NCBI RefSeq assembly: GCF_004122035.1
Contig: NZ_SAXA01000017.1
Location: 1 to 64,000, forward strand
Source of the DNA: Ancylomarina salipaludis
GTDB taxonomy: Bacteria; Bacteroidota; Bacteroidia; Bacteroidales; Marinifilaceae
Length of the DNA: 64,000 nt
Reading direction: 5' to 3'
Part shown: positions 10,736 through 20,471 of the stretch, one piece after another
Layout of the letters: each line of letters starts with the position of its first letter
Numbering within the stretch: the stretch's first letter is position 1
The notes under the pieces: model-generated
The model's database searches: none
Told to the model about the DNA's origin: nothing
Seen by the model: only the letters and a program-made list of their open reading frames with translations
Position numbers and translations under genes: made by a program

Positions 10736-10743
10736 CAAAATTA
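10736..10743 (-). promoter_or_regulatory. Candidate -7 box of the DUF5686 gene
   Basis: TAATTTTG on the minus strand matches TAnnTTTG and lies about 50 bp upstream of the preferred ATG at 10685. It supports that start over the upstream TTG at 10724. The -33 element is not clear. Confidence 0.3.
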
Positions 10744-10799
10744 ACAATAAATCCATCTTGATAAAAAACTCGCTTAAACTAATTTTATTGTATAAATGC

Positions 10800-11612
10800 T
10801 TATTCAAATTCCTTTGCCTGCTTTTTTTGGATGCGCTTAGAAATACTAATCCCCACCTCATATAAAAGCAATAATGGTAAACAAACCAATACTTGAGAAA
10901 AGATATCCGGCGGTGTAATAATTGCTGACAAAATCAGAATCAAAACAATGGAATGCTTTCTGTATTTTCTTAGAAACTCAGGGCTGACTAAGCCTATTTT
11001 ACTCAGAAAAAAGATGAGAATTGGCAATTCGAATATGATCCCACTAGCCAAAACTATCGATGTAATTGTTGAGATATATGAATTCAAATTAATCTGATTC
11101 ATTACCTGAGACGAAACATTGTATGAACCTAAAAAATGAACCGACAAAGGTGTAATAATGTAATAACCAAAGGCAACCCCAAGGGCAAACAAGAAACTGG
11201 TATAAAAAATAGAACCTCTTGCATGCTTCTGTTCTGAAGAATATAAAGCCGGTTTCACAAATCTCCAAAACTCAAAAAACAAATAAGGGAAACCTGCAAT
11301 GCAACCAACAACTACAGAAACAGTTATATGAGTAGCAAATTGTCCGGCCATGTTAATGTTTATCACTTGAAAAGGTTTGGTATTAATCTTTAAAGACTCA
11401 ACACCCGTATAATCAGACAAAAGAGCAAACATCCTGTTGGTAAAAAAGTCAACATTTTTAGGCGCTAATATGATTTTATCAAAAATAATATCGTAAAATA
11501 CAAAAGCTACAACAGCAAATACTAATACAGCTAAAGCAGAACGAATCAGGTGCCAACGTAGTACTTCAAGATGTTCAAGGAAACTCATTCCATCTTCTTC
11601 TTTTTCTGACAT
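10800..11612 (-). CDS. tatC: Sec-independent translocase TatC
   Basis: A 270-residue integral membrane protein with about six hydrophobic segments. TatC is the receptor of the twin-arginine pathway that exports folded proteins. The N-terminal motif MSFLEHLEVLRWHLIRS matches the conserved cytoplasmic start, and the FEFWRFVKPALY region (about 125-136) matches the TatC signature after the second segment. A start at M9 is possible instead of M1. No TatA/B gene lies in the window. It is flanked by kdsD upstream (87 bp) and the DUF5686 gene downstream. Confidence 0.95.
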   Translation of the reverse strand: MSEKEEDGMSFLEHLEVLRWHLIRSALAVLVFAVVAFVFYDIIFDKIILAPKNVDFFTNRMFALLSDYTGVESLKINTKPFQVININMAGQFATHITVSVVVGCIAGFPYLFFEFWRFVKPALYSSEQKHARGSIFYTSFLFALGVAFGYYIITPLSVHFLGSYNVSSQVMNQINLNSYISTITSIVLASGIIFELPILIFFLSKIGLVSPEFLRKYRKHSIVLILILSAIITPPDIFSQVLVCLPLLLLYEVGISISKRIQKKQAKEFE

Positions 11613-11699
11613 ATAATTTCAATTACAATAAACAATTCCTAATTTGAGGCTTAACAGCCTTATCTCAAAAAGGCCACCTCTCTCTCTTTCAATAAAATA

Positions 11700-12668
11700 C
11701 TATACAATTCCTTCTTTCAGAATATCATGAAGATGAACCAAACCTAAATATTCACCGTCCTTACAAACAACCAACTGCGTAATGCTGTTTTTCTCCATTA
11801 AATGAAAAGCATTTATAGCCAACTCATCTTCTGCAATTGTCTTTGGGGACACTGACATAATATCTTTTGCCTTAAGTGGTTTCACATCCTCATATTGCTG
11901 CATCATTCTACGCAAATCACCATCGGTAATAATGCCGGACAATTTATTTTCATCACTGATTACAGCTGCCGCTCCCATTCTCTTCGAAGAAATCTCAAGA
12001 ATAACAGTCCGAATATCATCATTTAATTTTACTTGTGGAGCAGATTGTTTTACCAAAAGATCACTCACACGCAAATACAACTTTTTACCCAAAGCTCCAC
12101 CCGGGTGAAACTTAGCAAAATCCTGAGAGCTAAACTGACGGCATTCAAGCAAGGCAACAGCCAAGGCGTCTCCAATAACCAACTGTGCAGTTGTTGAATT
12201 TGTAGGCGCTAAATTGTTAGGACAAGCTTCTTTATCAACTACCGCCTTAAGCACATAATCCGATTGTTTCGCTAAAAAGGAATCCAGGCCAGCAACCATG
12301 CCTACTAAAACATTTCCCAGATTTTTAATCAATGGTGCCAAAACTTTGATCTCTGGCGTATTTCCACTCTTCGATATACAAATAATGATATCATCAGGCC
12401 TAATCATACCTAAATCACCATGAATTGCATCAGCTGCATGCATAAACATAGATGGTGTCCCGGTAGAATTTAATGTCGCAACGATCTTATTGGCAATATT
12501 TGCACTTTTCCCGATTCCGGTCACAACAACACGACCTCTGCTTTCTAAAATAAGCTCAACAACTTCTGCAAAGTCATCATCTATATAATCAGCAAGTTGA
12601 CCAATGGTTCTAGCTTCCTCTTTTATTGTATTTATTGCGATCTCTTTTATCTTATTTTTTGAATTCAA
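11700..12668 (-). CDS. kdsD: Arabinose-5-phosphate isomerase (KpsF/GutQ family)
   Basis: A 322-residue enzyme that interconverts ribulose-5-phosphate and arabinose-5-phosphate, the first step to Kdo for lipopolysaccharide. An N-terminal SIS domain (VVVTGIGKSANIANK and SKSGNTPE motifs) is followed by two CBS domains (about 205-322). The start is unusual: the frame is closed by a TAA two codons upstream of a TTG at 12668, and no ATG occurs until about residue 73, inside the SIS domain. TTG is therefore the only credible start. Weak translation is a possible consequence. Confidence 0.93.
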   Translation of the reverse strand: MNSKNKIKEIAINTIKEEARTIGQLADYIDDDFAEVVELILESRGRVVVTGIGKSANIANKIVATLNSTGTPSMFMHAADAIHGDLGMIRPDDIIICISKSGNTPEIKVLAPLIKNLGNVLVGMVAGLDSFLAKQSDYVLKAVVDKEACPNNLAPTNSTTAQLVIGDALAVALLECRQFSSQDFAKFHPGGALGKKLYLRVSDLLVKQSAPQVKLNDDIRTVILEISSKRMGAAAVISDENKLSGIITDGDLRRMMQQYEDVKPLKAKDIMSVSPKTIAEDELAINAFHLMEKNSITQLVVCKDGEYLGLVHLHDILKEGIV

Positions 12669-13026
12669 AACTTATCAGTATTATATTATTAATGTTCTAT
12701 TTAAGCCCAAATCTCAGCTAAAAACATAAAAAAAGTTAAAAGCTGTTAAATGACTTCAAGGTTTTGTTTTCTTCAAATGTTTATCTAAATTTAAAATACA
12801 AAAGTATTCATTTATTGAATAAAAAAGACTGAAGAGAGGTAAAAATCACACCTTTAAAAGCTAAATCTGCAAAACATTTTTATTAGCTTCGCAGGTTCTC
12901 AGCTATACTTAAATTAGCAACTAATAATATTAAGATTATTTTTAAAACAATTGGAGCAACGTTTTTAACGCGAATCCAAAAAGAAAAAGAATCTTACAAA
13001 TATCTAATGACAACAAATTACAGAAG
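12669..13026. other. Divergent intergenic region kdsD/recQ
   Basis: A 358-bp AT-rich gap that must hold promoters for both genes. On the minus strand TACTTTTG (12799-12806) matches the Bacteroidota -7 box and would give kdsD a leader of about 120 nt. For recQ only an imperfect box (TAGCTTCG, near 12885) is seen. No open reading frame or strong hairpin is evident. Confidence 0.4.
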
Positions 13027-15204
13027 ATGAAAACGGAGTTTGAGCTAGTTAGTCATTTAAAAAAGAATTTTGGATTTGACACCTTCAAAGGGAGTCAGGA
13101 AGAAGTTATAAACAATGTCCTTAATGGCAACGATACATTTGTATTAATGCCTACTGGTGGAGGAAAATCGCTTTGCTACCAACTACCAGCTATGATGCTG
13201 GAGGGTACTGCAATTATCATTTCCCCACTAATTGCCTTGATGAAAAATCAGGTTGATGCGATGAGGAATTTTGGTGAAGATGATGGAGTGGCACACTTTA
13301 TGAATTCATCTCTGTCAAAATCAGCCACACTTAAGGTTAAAGAAGATGTCATTGAAGGCAGAACCAAACTATTGTATGTTGCTCCAGAGTCTTTGACTAA
13401 AGAGAGTAATATTGAATTTCTTAAAAACATCAAGATTTCATTTTATGCAGTAGATGAGGCACACTGTATTTCTGAGTGGGGCCACGATTTCCGTCCTGAA
13501 TATCGCAAAATAAGACCTATCGTTGAAGAAATTGGGAAAGCACCGATTATTGCACTAACTGCAACAGCAACACCAAAAGTTCAACACGATATACAAAAGA
13601 ACCTTGGCATGTTAGATGCCAATGTTTATAAATCATCCTTCAACCGTTCGAACCTTTATTACGAGGTAAGACCCAAAGTTGATGCAACCAAAGAGATTAT
13701 CAAATTCATTCGGAAGAATGAAGGGAAATCAGGTATCATCTACTGCTTAAGCCGTAAAAAAGTTGAAGAATTAGCAGAAACACTTCAAGTCAATGGCATC
13801 AATGCAGTTCCTTATCATGCGGGGATGGATTCTGCCACTCGATCGGGTAACCAGGATAAATTCCTTATGGAAGATATTGATGTTGTTGTAGCAACCATTG
13901 CATTTGGAATGGGAATAGACAAACCCGATGTTCGCTTTGTTATTCATTACGATATCCCTAAAAGCCTGGAAGGTTATTATCAGGAAACCGGTCGTGCCGG
14001 TCGTGATGGTGGTGAAGGACACTGTTTGACTTTCTACAGCTACAAAGACATTCAGAAGCTTGAAAAATTTATGCAAGGCAAACCTATTGCCGAACAGGAA
14101 ATTGGGAAACAACTTTTACTGGAAACCGTTTCCTATGCCGAATCTGCACTCTGCCGACGTACCGTTCTACTCCACTACTTCGGAGAAACTCACACTGAAG
14201 AAAATTGTGGCAGCTGTGACAACTGCCTGCATCCTAAAAAAGAATTCCAGGGTGAAGAATACGTGGTAAAAGCTCTTAACGTTGTTAAAGCTGTAAAAGA
14301 ACGTTTCAAAGCAGATCATCTCGTCAATATTTTAACGGGCGAATCCAATTCCTCAATAAAATCATACAAACACGACGAACTTGATATCTTTGGCTGCGGT
14401 AAAGATAAAGATCAACATTTTTGGAATATGGTTTTCCGCCGTGCCTTAATCAACATGTTCATCGAAAAAGATATTGAGCAATATGGGGTCATCAAGATTA
14501 AAAAGGAAGGTCACAACTTCTTAAAGAAACCAACACCTTTCATGCTTACTGACGATCACGACTTTGATGAATCAGACACTGATGCTCCAAAATCAGGGGG
14601 AACTGCGGCTGTTGATACAGTCCTGCTTAAAATGCTGAAGGAACTTCGCAAAAAAATCTCTAAAATTAAGAAAACACCACCCTACGTTATTTTCCAGGAT
14701 CCATCTCTTGAGGATATGGCTATTCAATACCCCATCACCATTGAAGAGATGTCACATATCCAGGGTGTAGGAGCTGGAAAAGCAAAACGTTTTGGTAAAG
14801 AATTCATCGAACTGATTGCCAAACATGTTGAAGAAAACGACATTGAGCGTGCACAGGATATGGTTGTCAAATCTATCGCTGACAAGTCCAAATTCAAGGT
14901 ATACATCATTCAAAGTGTTGATAGAAAAATGGATCTCGAAGACATTGCTGATGCAAAAGGAATGGAATTCGAGGATCTGCTTAAAGAAATGGATGCCATT
15001 GTATATTCTGGTACCAAACTCAATATCGACTATTATATAGATGAAGTCATCGATGAGGACAGACAAGAAGAAGTCATGGAATACTTTAACGAAGCTGAAA
15101 CGGATGATATTGATGAGGCTCTTGAAGAATTAGGAGAGGAAGATTATTCTGAAGAAGACATTCGTTTGATGCGAATAAAATTCCATACTGAGAATGGATT
15201 ATAA
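13027..15204 (+). CDS. recQ: ATP-dependent DNA helicase RecQ
   Basis: A 725-residue 3'-5' helicase used in recombination and replication-fork repair. The helicase core has Walker A (MPTGGGKS), the DEAH box (AVDEAHCISEWGHDFRP) and motif VI (QETGRAGRDG). The zinc-binding cysteines CRRT...CGSCDNC follow at about 378-400, then the winged-helix RQC domain and an HRDC-like region (about 530-610). An acidic tail (DIDEALEELGEEDYSEED) is typical of Bacteroidota RecQ. It starts with ATG and is transcribed away from kdsD. Confidence 0.97.
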   Translation: MKTEFELVSHLKKNFGFDTFKGSQEEVINNVLNGNDTFVLMPTGGGKSLCYQLPAMMLEGTAIIISPLIALMKNQVDAMRNFGEDDGVAHFMNSSLSKSATLKVKEDVIEGRTKLLYVAPESLTKESNIEFLKNIKISFYAVDEAHCISEWGHDFRPEYRKIRPIVEEIGKAPIIALTATATPKVQHDIQKNLGMLDANVYKSSFNRSNLYYEVRPKVDATKEIIKFIRKNEGKSGIIYCLSRKKVEELAETLQVNGINAVPYHAGMDSATRSGNQDKFLMEDIDVVVATIAFGMGIDKPDVRFVIHYDIPKSLEGYYQETGRAGRDGGEGHCLTFYSYKDIQKLEKFMQGKPIAEQEIGKQLLLETVSYAESALCRRTVLLHYFGETHTEENCGSCDNCLHPKKEFQGEEYVVKALNVVKAVKERFKADHLVNILTGESNSSIKSYKHDELDIFGCGKDKDQHFWNMVFRRALINMFIEKDIEQYGVIKIKKEGHNFLKKPTPFMLTDDHDFDESDTDAPKSGGTAAVDTVLLKMLKELRKKISKIKKTPPYVIFQDPSLEDMAIQYPITIEEMSHIQGVGAGKAKRFGKEFIELIAKHVEENDIERAQDMVVKSIADKSKFKVYIIQSVDRKMDLEDIADAKGMEFEDLLKEMDAIVYSGTKLNIDYYIDEVIDEDRQEEVMEYFNEAETDDIDEALEELGEEDYSEEDIRLMRIKFHTENGL

Positions 15205-15212
15205 AAGAAACT

Positions 15213-15241
15213 AAAGCCGTCTTACAAAGATGGCTTTTTTT
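15213..15241. terminator. Terminator of recQ
   Basis: Arms AAAGCCGTCTT and AAGATGGCTTT (one G-T pair) with a 3-nt loop are followed by a T-run. It sits just after the recQ stop and before the convergent GNAT-like gene. Confidence 0.85.
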
Positions 15242-15276
15242 ATCTCCCCAATTCAAGTCTTAAAACTGAATGACAA

Positions 15277-16458
15277 TCATTTGATTATTGGAGAACGTTC
15301 AAATTTCTTTTTCTCATCAAAAAGCTTACGAAAAGTGATATGGGTTTTATAAATTTTTGCACCGATATGCTCCATCATATGCATCATACGGGGATTAAAG
15401 TCACCAATCCAATTCATCTCAAGAGTTTCAAAAGGGAAATTTGGATTAAATCCTTCTTTTGAAAATTGGTAGATCATAGCAGCATCAACACCTTTGGATT
15501 GGAAAGCCGGAACAACGCCAAATATCAAACCAACTGCATTTTTATTCTTCTTAATATACTTATAATGTAAGAATTTCAACTTAGCCAGCCAACCGAATCG
15601 ACCATTGCCCCCCTCAATAACCTCATTCATATCGGGACTCATAATAAAAAAGCCAATAGGTTCATCTTTGTAATAAGCAAACCAGAGTAGTTTTTTGTGC
15701 AAAACTGATCGAAGACTGTTAAAATTCTCCAAAGCTTGCTCTTCAGTCATTGCCTCAACACCCGGAATAGTAGACACCCATGCTTCATTGTATATATAAA
15801 CAAAATCACGAATGTACTTTGTCCAGTCTTTCTCATTAAAATGAACAATTGAAAAATCCGGGTTGCGTTCAATCCGCTGGGCTTTCCAGGCAATAATTTC
15901 ACTTAAGCTCTCAACAGAGAACTTCGTTTTATAAGTATACTGCTCAAAATAAGTTTTAAAACCGTATGATTCAAACAGATTTCTATAATATGGAAGCGAA
16001 TAAGGCATTCCGTATAAGGGCTTGTGAAAACCATCAACCAGTAAGCCCCACCATTGATGACGATCACCAAAGTTAATCGGCCCATCCATAGCTTCAATCT
16101 CTTGGTCTTTCAACCAATTGGTACAGCAATCAAAAAGCTTAAATGCAGCATCCCTGTCATCAATACACTCAAAAAAGCCCATTCCTCCAATAGGAAATTC
16201 ACCTAAATCCCGTGTTTTATAATCGATAAAAGCTGCTACACGTCCAACAGTTAACCCATCAGCATTTTTCAAAATCCATCGGCAACAAGTCCCTCTCTGA
16301 AACATTTTATTTTTCCCGGGATCAAAAACAGCTTCAACTTCACTATCCAATGGACGAATCCAATTCGGTTCATTCTTGTAAAGACGCACAGGTAGTTCCA
16401 AAAATTCCTGCTTTGACGGCGCATCCACCACCTCTTCTATTTGAAACTTACTATCCAT
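15277..16458 (-). CDS. GNAT-fold protein of the YghO type
   Basis: A 393-residue cytosolic protein resembling the long GNAT-like family that includes E. coli YghO. Recognisable features are an N-terminal FLELPVRLYKNEPNWIRPL block, a GFFECIDDRDAAFKL segment typical of the family, and a C-terminal acetyltransferase-like fold with WFAYYKDEPIGFFI. The substrate is unknown. The gene for a flippase-like membrane protein lies 24 bp upstream on the same strand, so the two are probably co-transcribed and may act on the same lipid or envelope substrate. That link is inference. Confidence 0.7.
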   Translation of the reverse strand: MDSKFQIEEVVDAPSKQEFLELPVRLYKNEPNWIRPLDSEVEAVFDPGKNKMFQRGTCCRWILKNADGLTVGRVAAFIDYKTRDLGEFPIGGMGFFECIDDRDAAFKLFDCCTNWLKDQEIEAMDGPINFGDRHQWWGLLVDGFHKPLYGMPYSLPYYRNLFESYGFKTYFEQYTYKTKFSVESLSEIIAWKAQRIERNPDFSIVHFNEKDWTKYIRDFVYIYNEAWVSTIPGVEAMTEEQALENFNSLRSVLHKKLLWFAYYKDEPIGFFIMSPDMNEVIEGGNGRFGWLAKLKFLHYKYIKKNKNAVGLIFGVVPAFQSKGVDAAMIYQFSKEGFNPNFPFETLEMNWIGDFNPRMMHMMEHIGAKIYKTHITFRKLFDEKKKFERSPIIK

Positions 16459-16482
16459 ACAATTCTAACTACTAATTCTAAC

Positions 16483-17481
16483 CTACAATTTCTTTCTGTT
16501 AACAATAGGCAAAGCAATTACCGAAAGTGCCCCAACTATAATTATCATCGCTGTTTGAGAACCATGAACAACCAAAGCAAAACTTCTGGATAACTTCTCA
16601 ATATCAGGTGTGCCTGGCAGGTAAATCAAAAGTGTCCCAATAACCATAAAATGCCAGGCTCCAATGCCTCCCTGAACGGGGGCAACCATACCAAAACTTC
16701 CCATCACAAAAACAGTTAATCCTGCAAGAGCTGGCAGATTCGACGTGAAACCAAAACTAAAGAAACAAATGTAGGTCATCATATAATACATCACCCAAAT
16801 AAAAATGGTGTGAAGAACAAATGGCAACTTATTATCCAGTTTACGAATCGCTTTAAACCCATCCATAAAGTTCCCTAACGTAAACATGATCTTTTTATAA
16901 AAGAGGGTGTGCTTAAATTTTTTACGAAAAATAAATATTAATAAAACCAGACCTCCCAACACATACATGGTAATGGAAGAAGCAAAAACAGTCGATAATT
17001 TCGAGCTAACCTCTGGATTACGAGTCATAAAATCTGATAAAACTTCGAACTGAGTAACCATTGTTAAAAGCAAAAACAACAACAGCATCACAATATCAAG
17101 AGCTCTTTCAAGGACAACTGTCCCAATAAGCTTTGAAAATGAAACATCCTCATATTTACTAATCACCCCGCATCGGGAAATCTCCCCCATTCTTGGTAAA
17201 GCCAAATTCGCAAAATAACCAACCATTACAGCTAAAAAGGTATTGGTAAAACGTGGTTTTTTACCTAATGATTCAATCAACATATTCCATCGAAGCGTCC
17301 GACTAACATGACTTAACAGTCCAAAAACAAGAGAAGCCAGAATCCAGAAGTAATTGACTTCATTTTTTAATACGTCAAAAATTTGAGATGTGTCTTGTCC
17401 TCTATAAATTAACCAAAATAAAAAAGCACTTATGGAAAAGAAAATAAGGAATTTTATGCCTTGACTTAATGTTTTCTTCAA
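16483..17481 (-). CDS. Lysylphosphatidylglycerol synthase TM-region/flippase-like membrane protein
   Basis: A 332-residue protein with about eight hydrophobic segments, matching the UPF0104/LPG_synthase_TM family. The family contains the MprF flippase region and many uncharacterised proteins. Motifs include LSHVSRTLRWNMLIESLGKK near the second segment and VQGGIGAWHF late in the protein. There is no catalytic GNAT-like lysyl-transferase domain attached, but a GNAT-like protein is encoded 24 bp downstream. The only start that keeps the first two membrane segments is TTG at 17481; the next ATG is at residue 67. Confidence 0.8.
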   Translation of the reverse strand: MKKTLSQGIKFLIFFSISAFLFWLIYRGQDTSQIFDVLKNEVNYFWILASLVFGLLSHVSRTLRWNMLIESLGKKPRFTNTFLAVMVGYFANLALPRMGEISRCGVISKYEDVSFSKLIGTVVLERALDIVMLLLFLLLTMVTQFEVLSDFMTRNPEVSSKLSTVFASSITMYVLGGLVLLIFIFRKKFKHTLFYKKIMFTLGNFMDGFKAIRKLDNKLPFVLHTIFIWVMYYMMTYICFFSFGFTSNLPALAGLTVFVMGSFGMVAPVQGGIGAWHFMVIGTLLIYLPGTPDIEKLSRSFALVVHGSQTAMIIIVGALSVIALPIVNRKKL

Positions 17482-17805
17482 TGTTCTATGTTTTTGTATG
17501 ACATCTATTCTTAGAACTGATACAAGTCTGATTATATTTCGAACAAAACAGATCCCAATCTGATTAAACCATCAATCAAAATGAATTTTTACTACACAAA
17601 TAATGCTGAAATAAACGAATCTGAATTTTCTTGCCAATGAATTTTAAAATTTCAACAAGTAAACCCTGTTCTTATGGTATTTAGTTCTAAATTTGCCGTA
17701 ATTTACGACAGGTGAAGCGCAAAAATAACGAAATGTTTGTAAAATACTTTGGTTTTTTAGCTTAAGAATAAAAGCTCCTGTTAAAAAAGTATTGAAGACC
17801 TGAAT
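17482..17805. other. Divergent intergenic region flippase-like gene/rsmA
   Basis: A 324-bp gap. On the plus strand TAAATTTG (17688-17695) is a perfect -7 box for rsmA and gives a leader of about 100 nt. On the minus strand TATTTTTG (17720-17727) could serve the flippase-like gene, but with a leader of about 230 nt. No ORF or clear hairpin is seen. Confidence 0.35.
17688..17695 (+). promoter_or_regulatory. Candidate promoter -7 box of rsmA
   Basis: TAAATTTG matches the Bacteroidota consensus exactly. The -33 region is not clear. Predicted transcription start is near 17702, leaving about a 104-nt leader. Confidence 0.4.
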
Positions 17806-18585
17806 ATGGGATACGTTAGAGCAAAGAAAAATTTAGGTCAGCATTTCTTAAAAGATTTAAACATCGCTAAGAAAATTGTTGACAGTTTAGATGGTGAACA
17901 AACAAACAAAGTATTGGAAATAGGACCGGGTATGGGCGTTCTCACACAATACCTGTTGCCCAATAAAAATTTCGAAACACACGTTGTTGAAATTGATACC
18001 GAATCAGTAGCCTATCTAAAAGAACACTATCCTGAACTTGAAGGTCGGATTATTGGTGAAGATTTTCTTCGATTTGATTTATCAAAATTATTCGATGAAC
18101 CATTTTCTGTCATCGGTAATTTCCCTTACAATATTTCATCACAAATCTTTTTTCGGGTTCTTGATTATCGCGATCAGATTCCTGAAGTTGTTTGTATGAT
18201 TCAAAAAGAAGTTGCTGAACGAATGAGCGCAAACCCTGGCTGCAAAGCTTATGGTATCTTAAGTGTGCTTATGCAAGCTTTTTACAATATCGATTACCTT
18301 TTTACAGTCGGAGAAAAAGTATTCGATCCACCACCAAAAGTAAAATCAGCGGTTATTCGCATGCGTCGAAACACAACAACAGACTTAAAATGTAGTGAAC
18401 CTCTATTTTTCAGAGTAGTTAAAACGGGTTTTAATCAGCGACGCAAAACACTCCGAAATTCGCTTAAAAGTGTACTCGGTGAATTAAAACTTGAGGATGA
18501 AATCATGAGCAAAAGACCTGAGCAACTTAGCGTACAGGAATTTGTCGAACTAACTAATAAAATTGATGCTCTTTTGGCTGAATAA
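17806..18585 (+). CDS. rsmA: 16S rRNA (adenine1518/1519-N6)-dimethyltransferase
   Basis: A 259-residue SAM-dependent enzyme that dimethylates two adenines in helix 45 of 16S rRNA late in 30S assembly. The N-terminal KKNLGQHFL motif, the SAM loop [11 protein letters not shown], and the catalytic NFPYNISS motif (NLPY type) are all present. The C-terminal region ([10 protein letters not shown]) is complete. Length fits the family. Known alternative names are ksgA. It has its own promoter box and is followed by mgtE after 245 bp. Confidence 0.97.
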   Translation: MGYVRAKKNLGQHFLKDLNIAKKIVDSLDGEQTNKVLEIGPGMGVLTQYLLPNKNFETHVVEIDTESVAYLKEHYPELEGRIIGEDFLRFDLSKLFDEPFSVIGNFPYNISSQIFFRVLDYRDQIPEVVCMIQKEVAERMSANPGCKAYGILSVLMQAFYNIDYLFTVGEKVFDPPPKVKSAVIRMRRNTTTDLKCSEPLFFRVVKTGFNQRRKTLRNSLKSVLGELKLEDEIMSKRPEQLSVQEFVELTNKIDALLAE

Positions 18586-18631
18586 AATCTTTATTCAATC
18601 TTTTAAGCACTTTTCAAAAAAAAGTTAGTAT

Positions 18632-18691
18632 TACTTTATCAACTATTTAATTATATTAGATGCTAAAGTTGATAATCCTATGTTCTTATCA
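18632..18691 (+). promoter_or_regulatory. Candidate alternative-structure leader upstream of mgtE
   Basis: TTATCAACT (18636-18644) can pair perfectly with AGTTGATAA (18667-18675). The same central strand can instead pair with TTATCA (18686-18691). The two pairings exclude each other, as in a switch. A further hairpin, ACATATC/GATATGT (18765-18786), follows before the start codon. It does not resemble the M-box by eye. No clear promoter box was found, so it is not certain that this region is in the mgtE transcript. Confidence 0.3.
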
Positions 18692-18830
18692 TTTAAACAA
18701 AGGCCTATTTTCATATAACTGGTACAATCATTCTGACACTTTTAATAAGCGCAGACTAATTACAACATATCAATAATAAGATATGTGTCTTACAAAGAAA
18801 ATTCGTCACACACTCAAAAAATAAGATGTT

Positions 18831-20189
18831 ATGCAATTTGAATTAACACGCGAATACATCGATGATCTAAGAGAACTTATAGATCAGAAAAATGAGAACG
18901 AAGCAAAAGCTAAGATCGAAGATCTGCATGCGGCAGATATTGCAGACATCCTGGACGAATTAAATACCGAAGAAGCCGTATATCTCTTTTTACTTCTCGA
19001 TGCAGACACGGGTGCTGACGTGCTTGCTGAAATTGAAGAAGATGACCGCAGACGTTTTATCAAAGTCCTTCCGATAGAAGTCATTGCTAAAAAGTTCATC
19101 GACCATATGGACTCTGATGATGCTGCCGACCTTATTGGCGGACTTTCTGAAGAGAAACAAGAAGAGATTCTTTCGCAAATAGAAGATGTCGAAACTGCGG
19201 GTGATATTGTTGATCTTTTGCATTACGACGAAGACACTGCAGGGGGTCTGATGGGCAAAGAATTAGTTATTGTCAACGAAAACTGGACCGTTCTTACCTG
19301 CCTTAGGGAACTTAGCCGTCAGGCTGAGGATATTGATGAAATTTACTATGTCTATGTTGTTAATGACGACAACAAACTCATCGGAACTCTATCACTTAAG
19401 AAAATGATATTGAGTCCAACTTCTGCCAAAATCGTCAATATTTATGAACCAGATGTCATGTCAGTTCATACCGATGCTTCGGACGAAGAAGTTTCTCTTA
19501 TTATGGAGAAATACGACTTGGTTGCCCTCCCAGTTGTTGATAGTATAGGTCGATTAATGGGACGAATTACTATTGATGATGTTGTCGATGTCATTCGCGA
19601 TGAAGCCGAGAAGGATTATCAGATGGCTTCAGGTATCTCGGAAGATATTGAAGCAAGTGACTCAATCTGGCTGCAAACACGCGCCCGACTTCCATGGCTT
19701 CTGATTGGACTGGCTGGTGGAATACTTTCTGCAATGGTTATTTCTACACATGAAAGTGGTTTAATTGCGACCCCGGCTATGGCTTTTTTCATCCCGTTGA
19801 TTACGGCCATGGGAGGTAATGTCGGCGTTCAATCTTCAGCTATCATCGTACAAGGCTTAGCCAGCAACTCGCTTGGATTTGAAAGCACATTCAGTCGCTT
19901 ACTTCGTGAATTAGGAGGCGCATTCGTAAATGGTATCACCTGCTCTTCACTTTTATTCACATACAATTATTTTTTCAGTGACTCATATGCTCTCACCATC
20001 AGTGTATCTGCCGCGCTTCTATCTGTCATTATTTTTGCATCAGCAACTGGCACACTAATCCCTTTGATGCTAAATAAAATTAAGATTGACCCAGCCTTGG
20101 CAACAGGCCCTTTTATCACAACATTAAATGATATTATTGGTCTTTTGATTTACCTATCGATTGGGGCCTATTTTTATGGCGTAATCTAA
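18831..20189 (+). CDS. mgtE: Magnesium transporter MgtE
   Basis: A 452-residue Mg2+ channel. The N-terminal acidic superhelical domain (about 1-130), two CBS domains (about 130-255, with VMSVHTDASDEE and GRITIDDVVDVI), the connecting helix and five C-terminal membrane segments (about 280-452) are in the normal order. The CBS and N domains act as a cytosolic Mg2+ sensor that closes the pore. The pore motif MGGNVGVQSS is present. It starts with ATG. The long leader carries possible alternative RNA structures. Confidence 0.96.
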   Translation: MQFELTREYIDDLRELIDQKNENEAKAKIEDLHAADIADILDELNTEEAVYLFLLLDADTGADVLAEIEEDDRRRFIKVLPIEVIAKKFIDHMDSDDAADLIGGLSEEKQEEILSQIEDVETAGDIVDLLHYDEDTAGGLMGKELVIVNENWTVLTCLRELSRQAEDIDEIYYVYVVNDDNKLIGTLSLKKMILSPTSAKIVNIYEPDVMSVHTDASDEEVSLIMEKYDLVALPVVDSIGRLMGRITIDDVVDVIRDEAEKDYQMASGISEDIEASDSIWLQTRARLPWLLIGLAGGILSAMVISTHESGLIATPAMAFFIPLITAMGGNVGVQSSAIIVQGLASNSLGFESTFSRLLRELGGAFVNGITCSSLLFTYNYFFSDSYALTISVSAALLSVIIFASATGTLIPLMLNKIKIDPALATGPFITTLNDIIGLLIYLSIGAYFYGVI

Positions 20190-20430
20190 TCACCTAAATT
20201 ATTACCCAAACCATTCATGCATAAGTCGTAATTGTTAGAATAATTCCACAATTACAATTTATTTCAAAAAAATCGTTCCTTCAAAATCTCGTCCCGCATT
20301 TCAACGACAAAAAAAACAGTTATCATTTCCCAACACACCTCTAACCCACTCAAAAACAAGGAGAACTGTTTTTCTCAGAAATTGCTTGAAAAAAGCTCTG
20401 ATTCTGAGTCTTATTTTTTAGGCTTTTTCT
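20190..20430 (+). other. Gap after mgtE with a possible terminator hairpin
   Basis: Within this gap GTAATTGT (20228-20235) pairs with ACAATTAC (20248-20255), followed by a modest AT-rich T-run. It could end the mgtE transcript. No open reading frame of interest is seen. Confidence 0.4.
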
Positions 20431-20438
20431 TAACTTTG
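20431..20438 (+). promoter_or_regulatory. Candidate promoter -7 box of purH
   Basis: TAACTTTG matches TAnnTTTG exactly. A T-rich -33 region (TTATTTTTT) lies about 20 bp upstream without a clean TTTG. The predicted leader to purH is about 120 nt. Confidence 0.5.
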
Positions 20439-20471
20439 CGTGAAACTAGACTTAGTCATATAAAATGTTAA

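Noticed and set aside
10679-10861. A 60-codon minus-strand frame between tatC and the DUF5686 gene
   Set aside because: It overlaps the end of tatC and has no family features; low-complexity composition.
18586-18830. M-box riboswitch before mgtE
   Set aside because: The conserved M-box core is not recognisable by eye.
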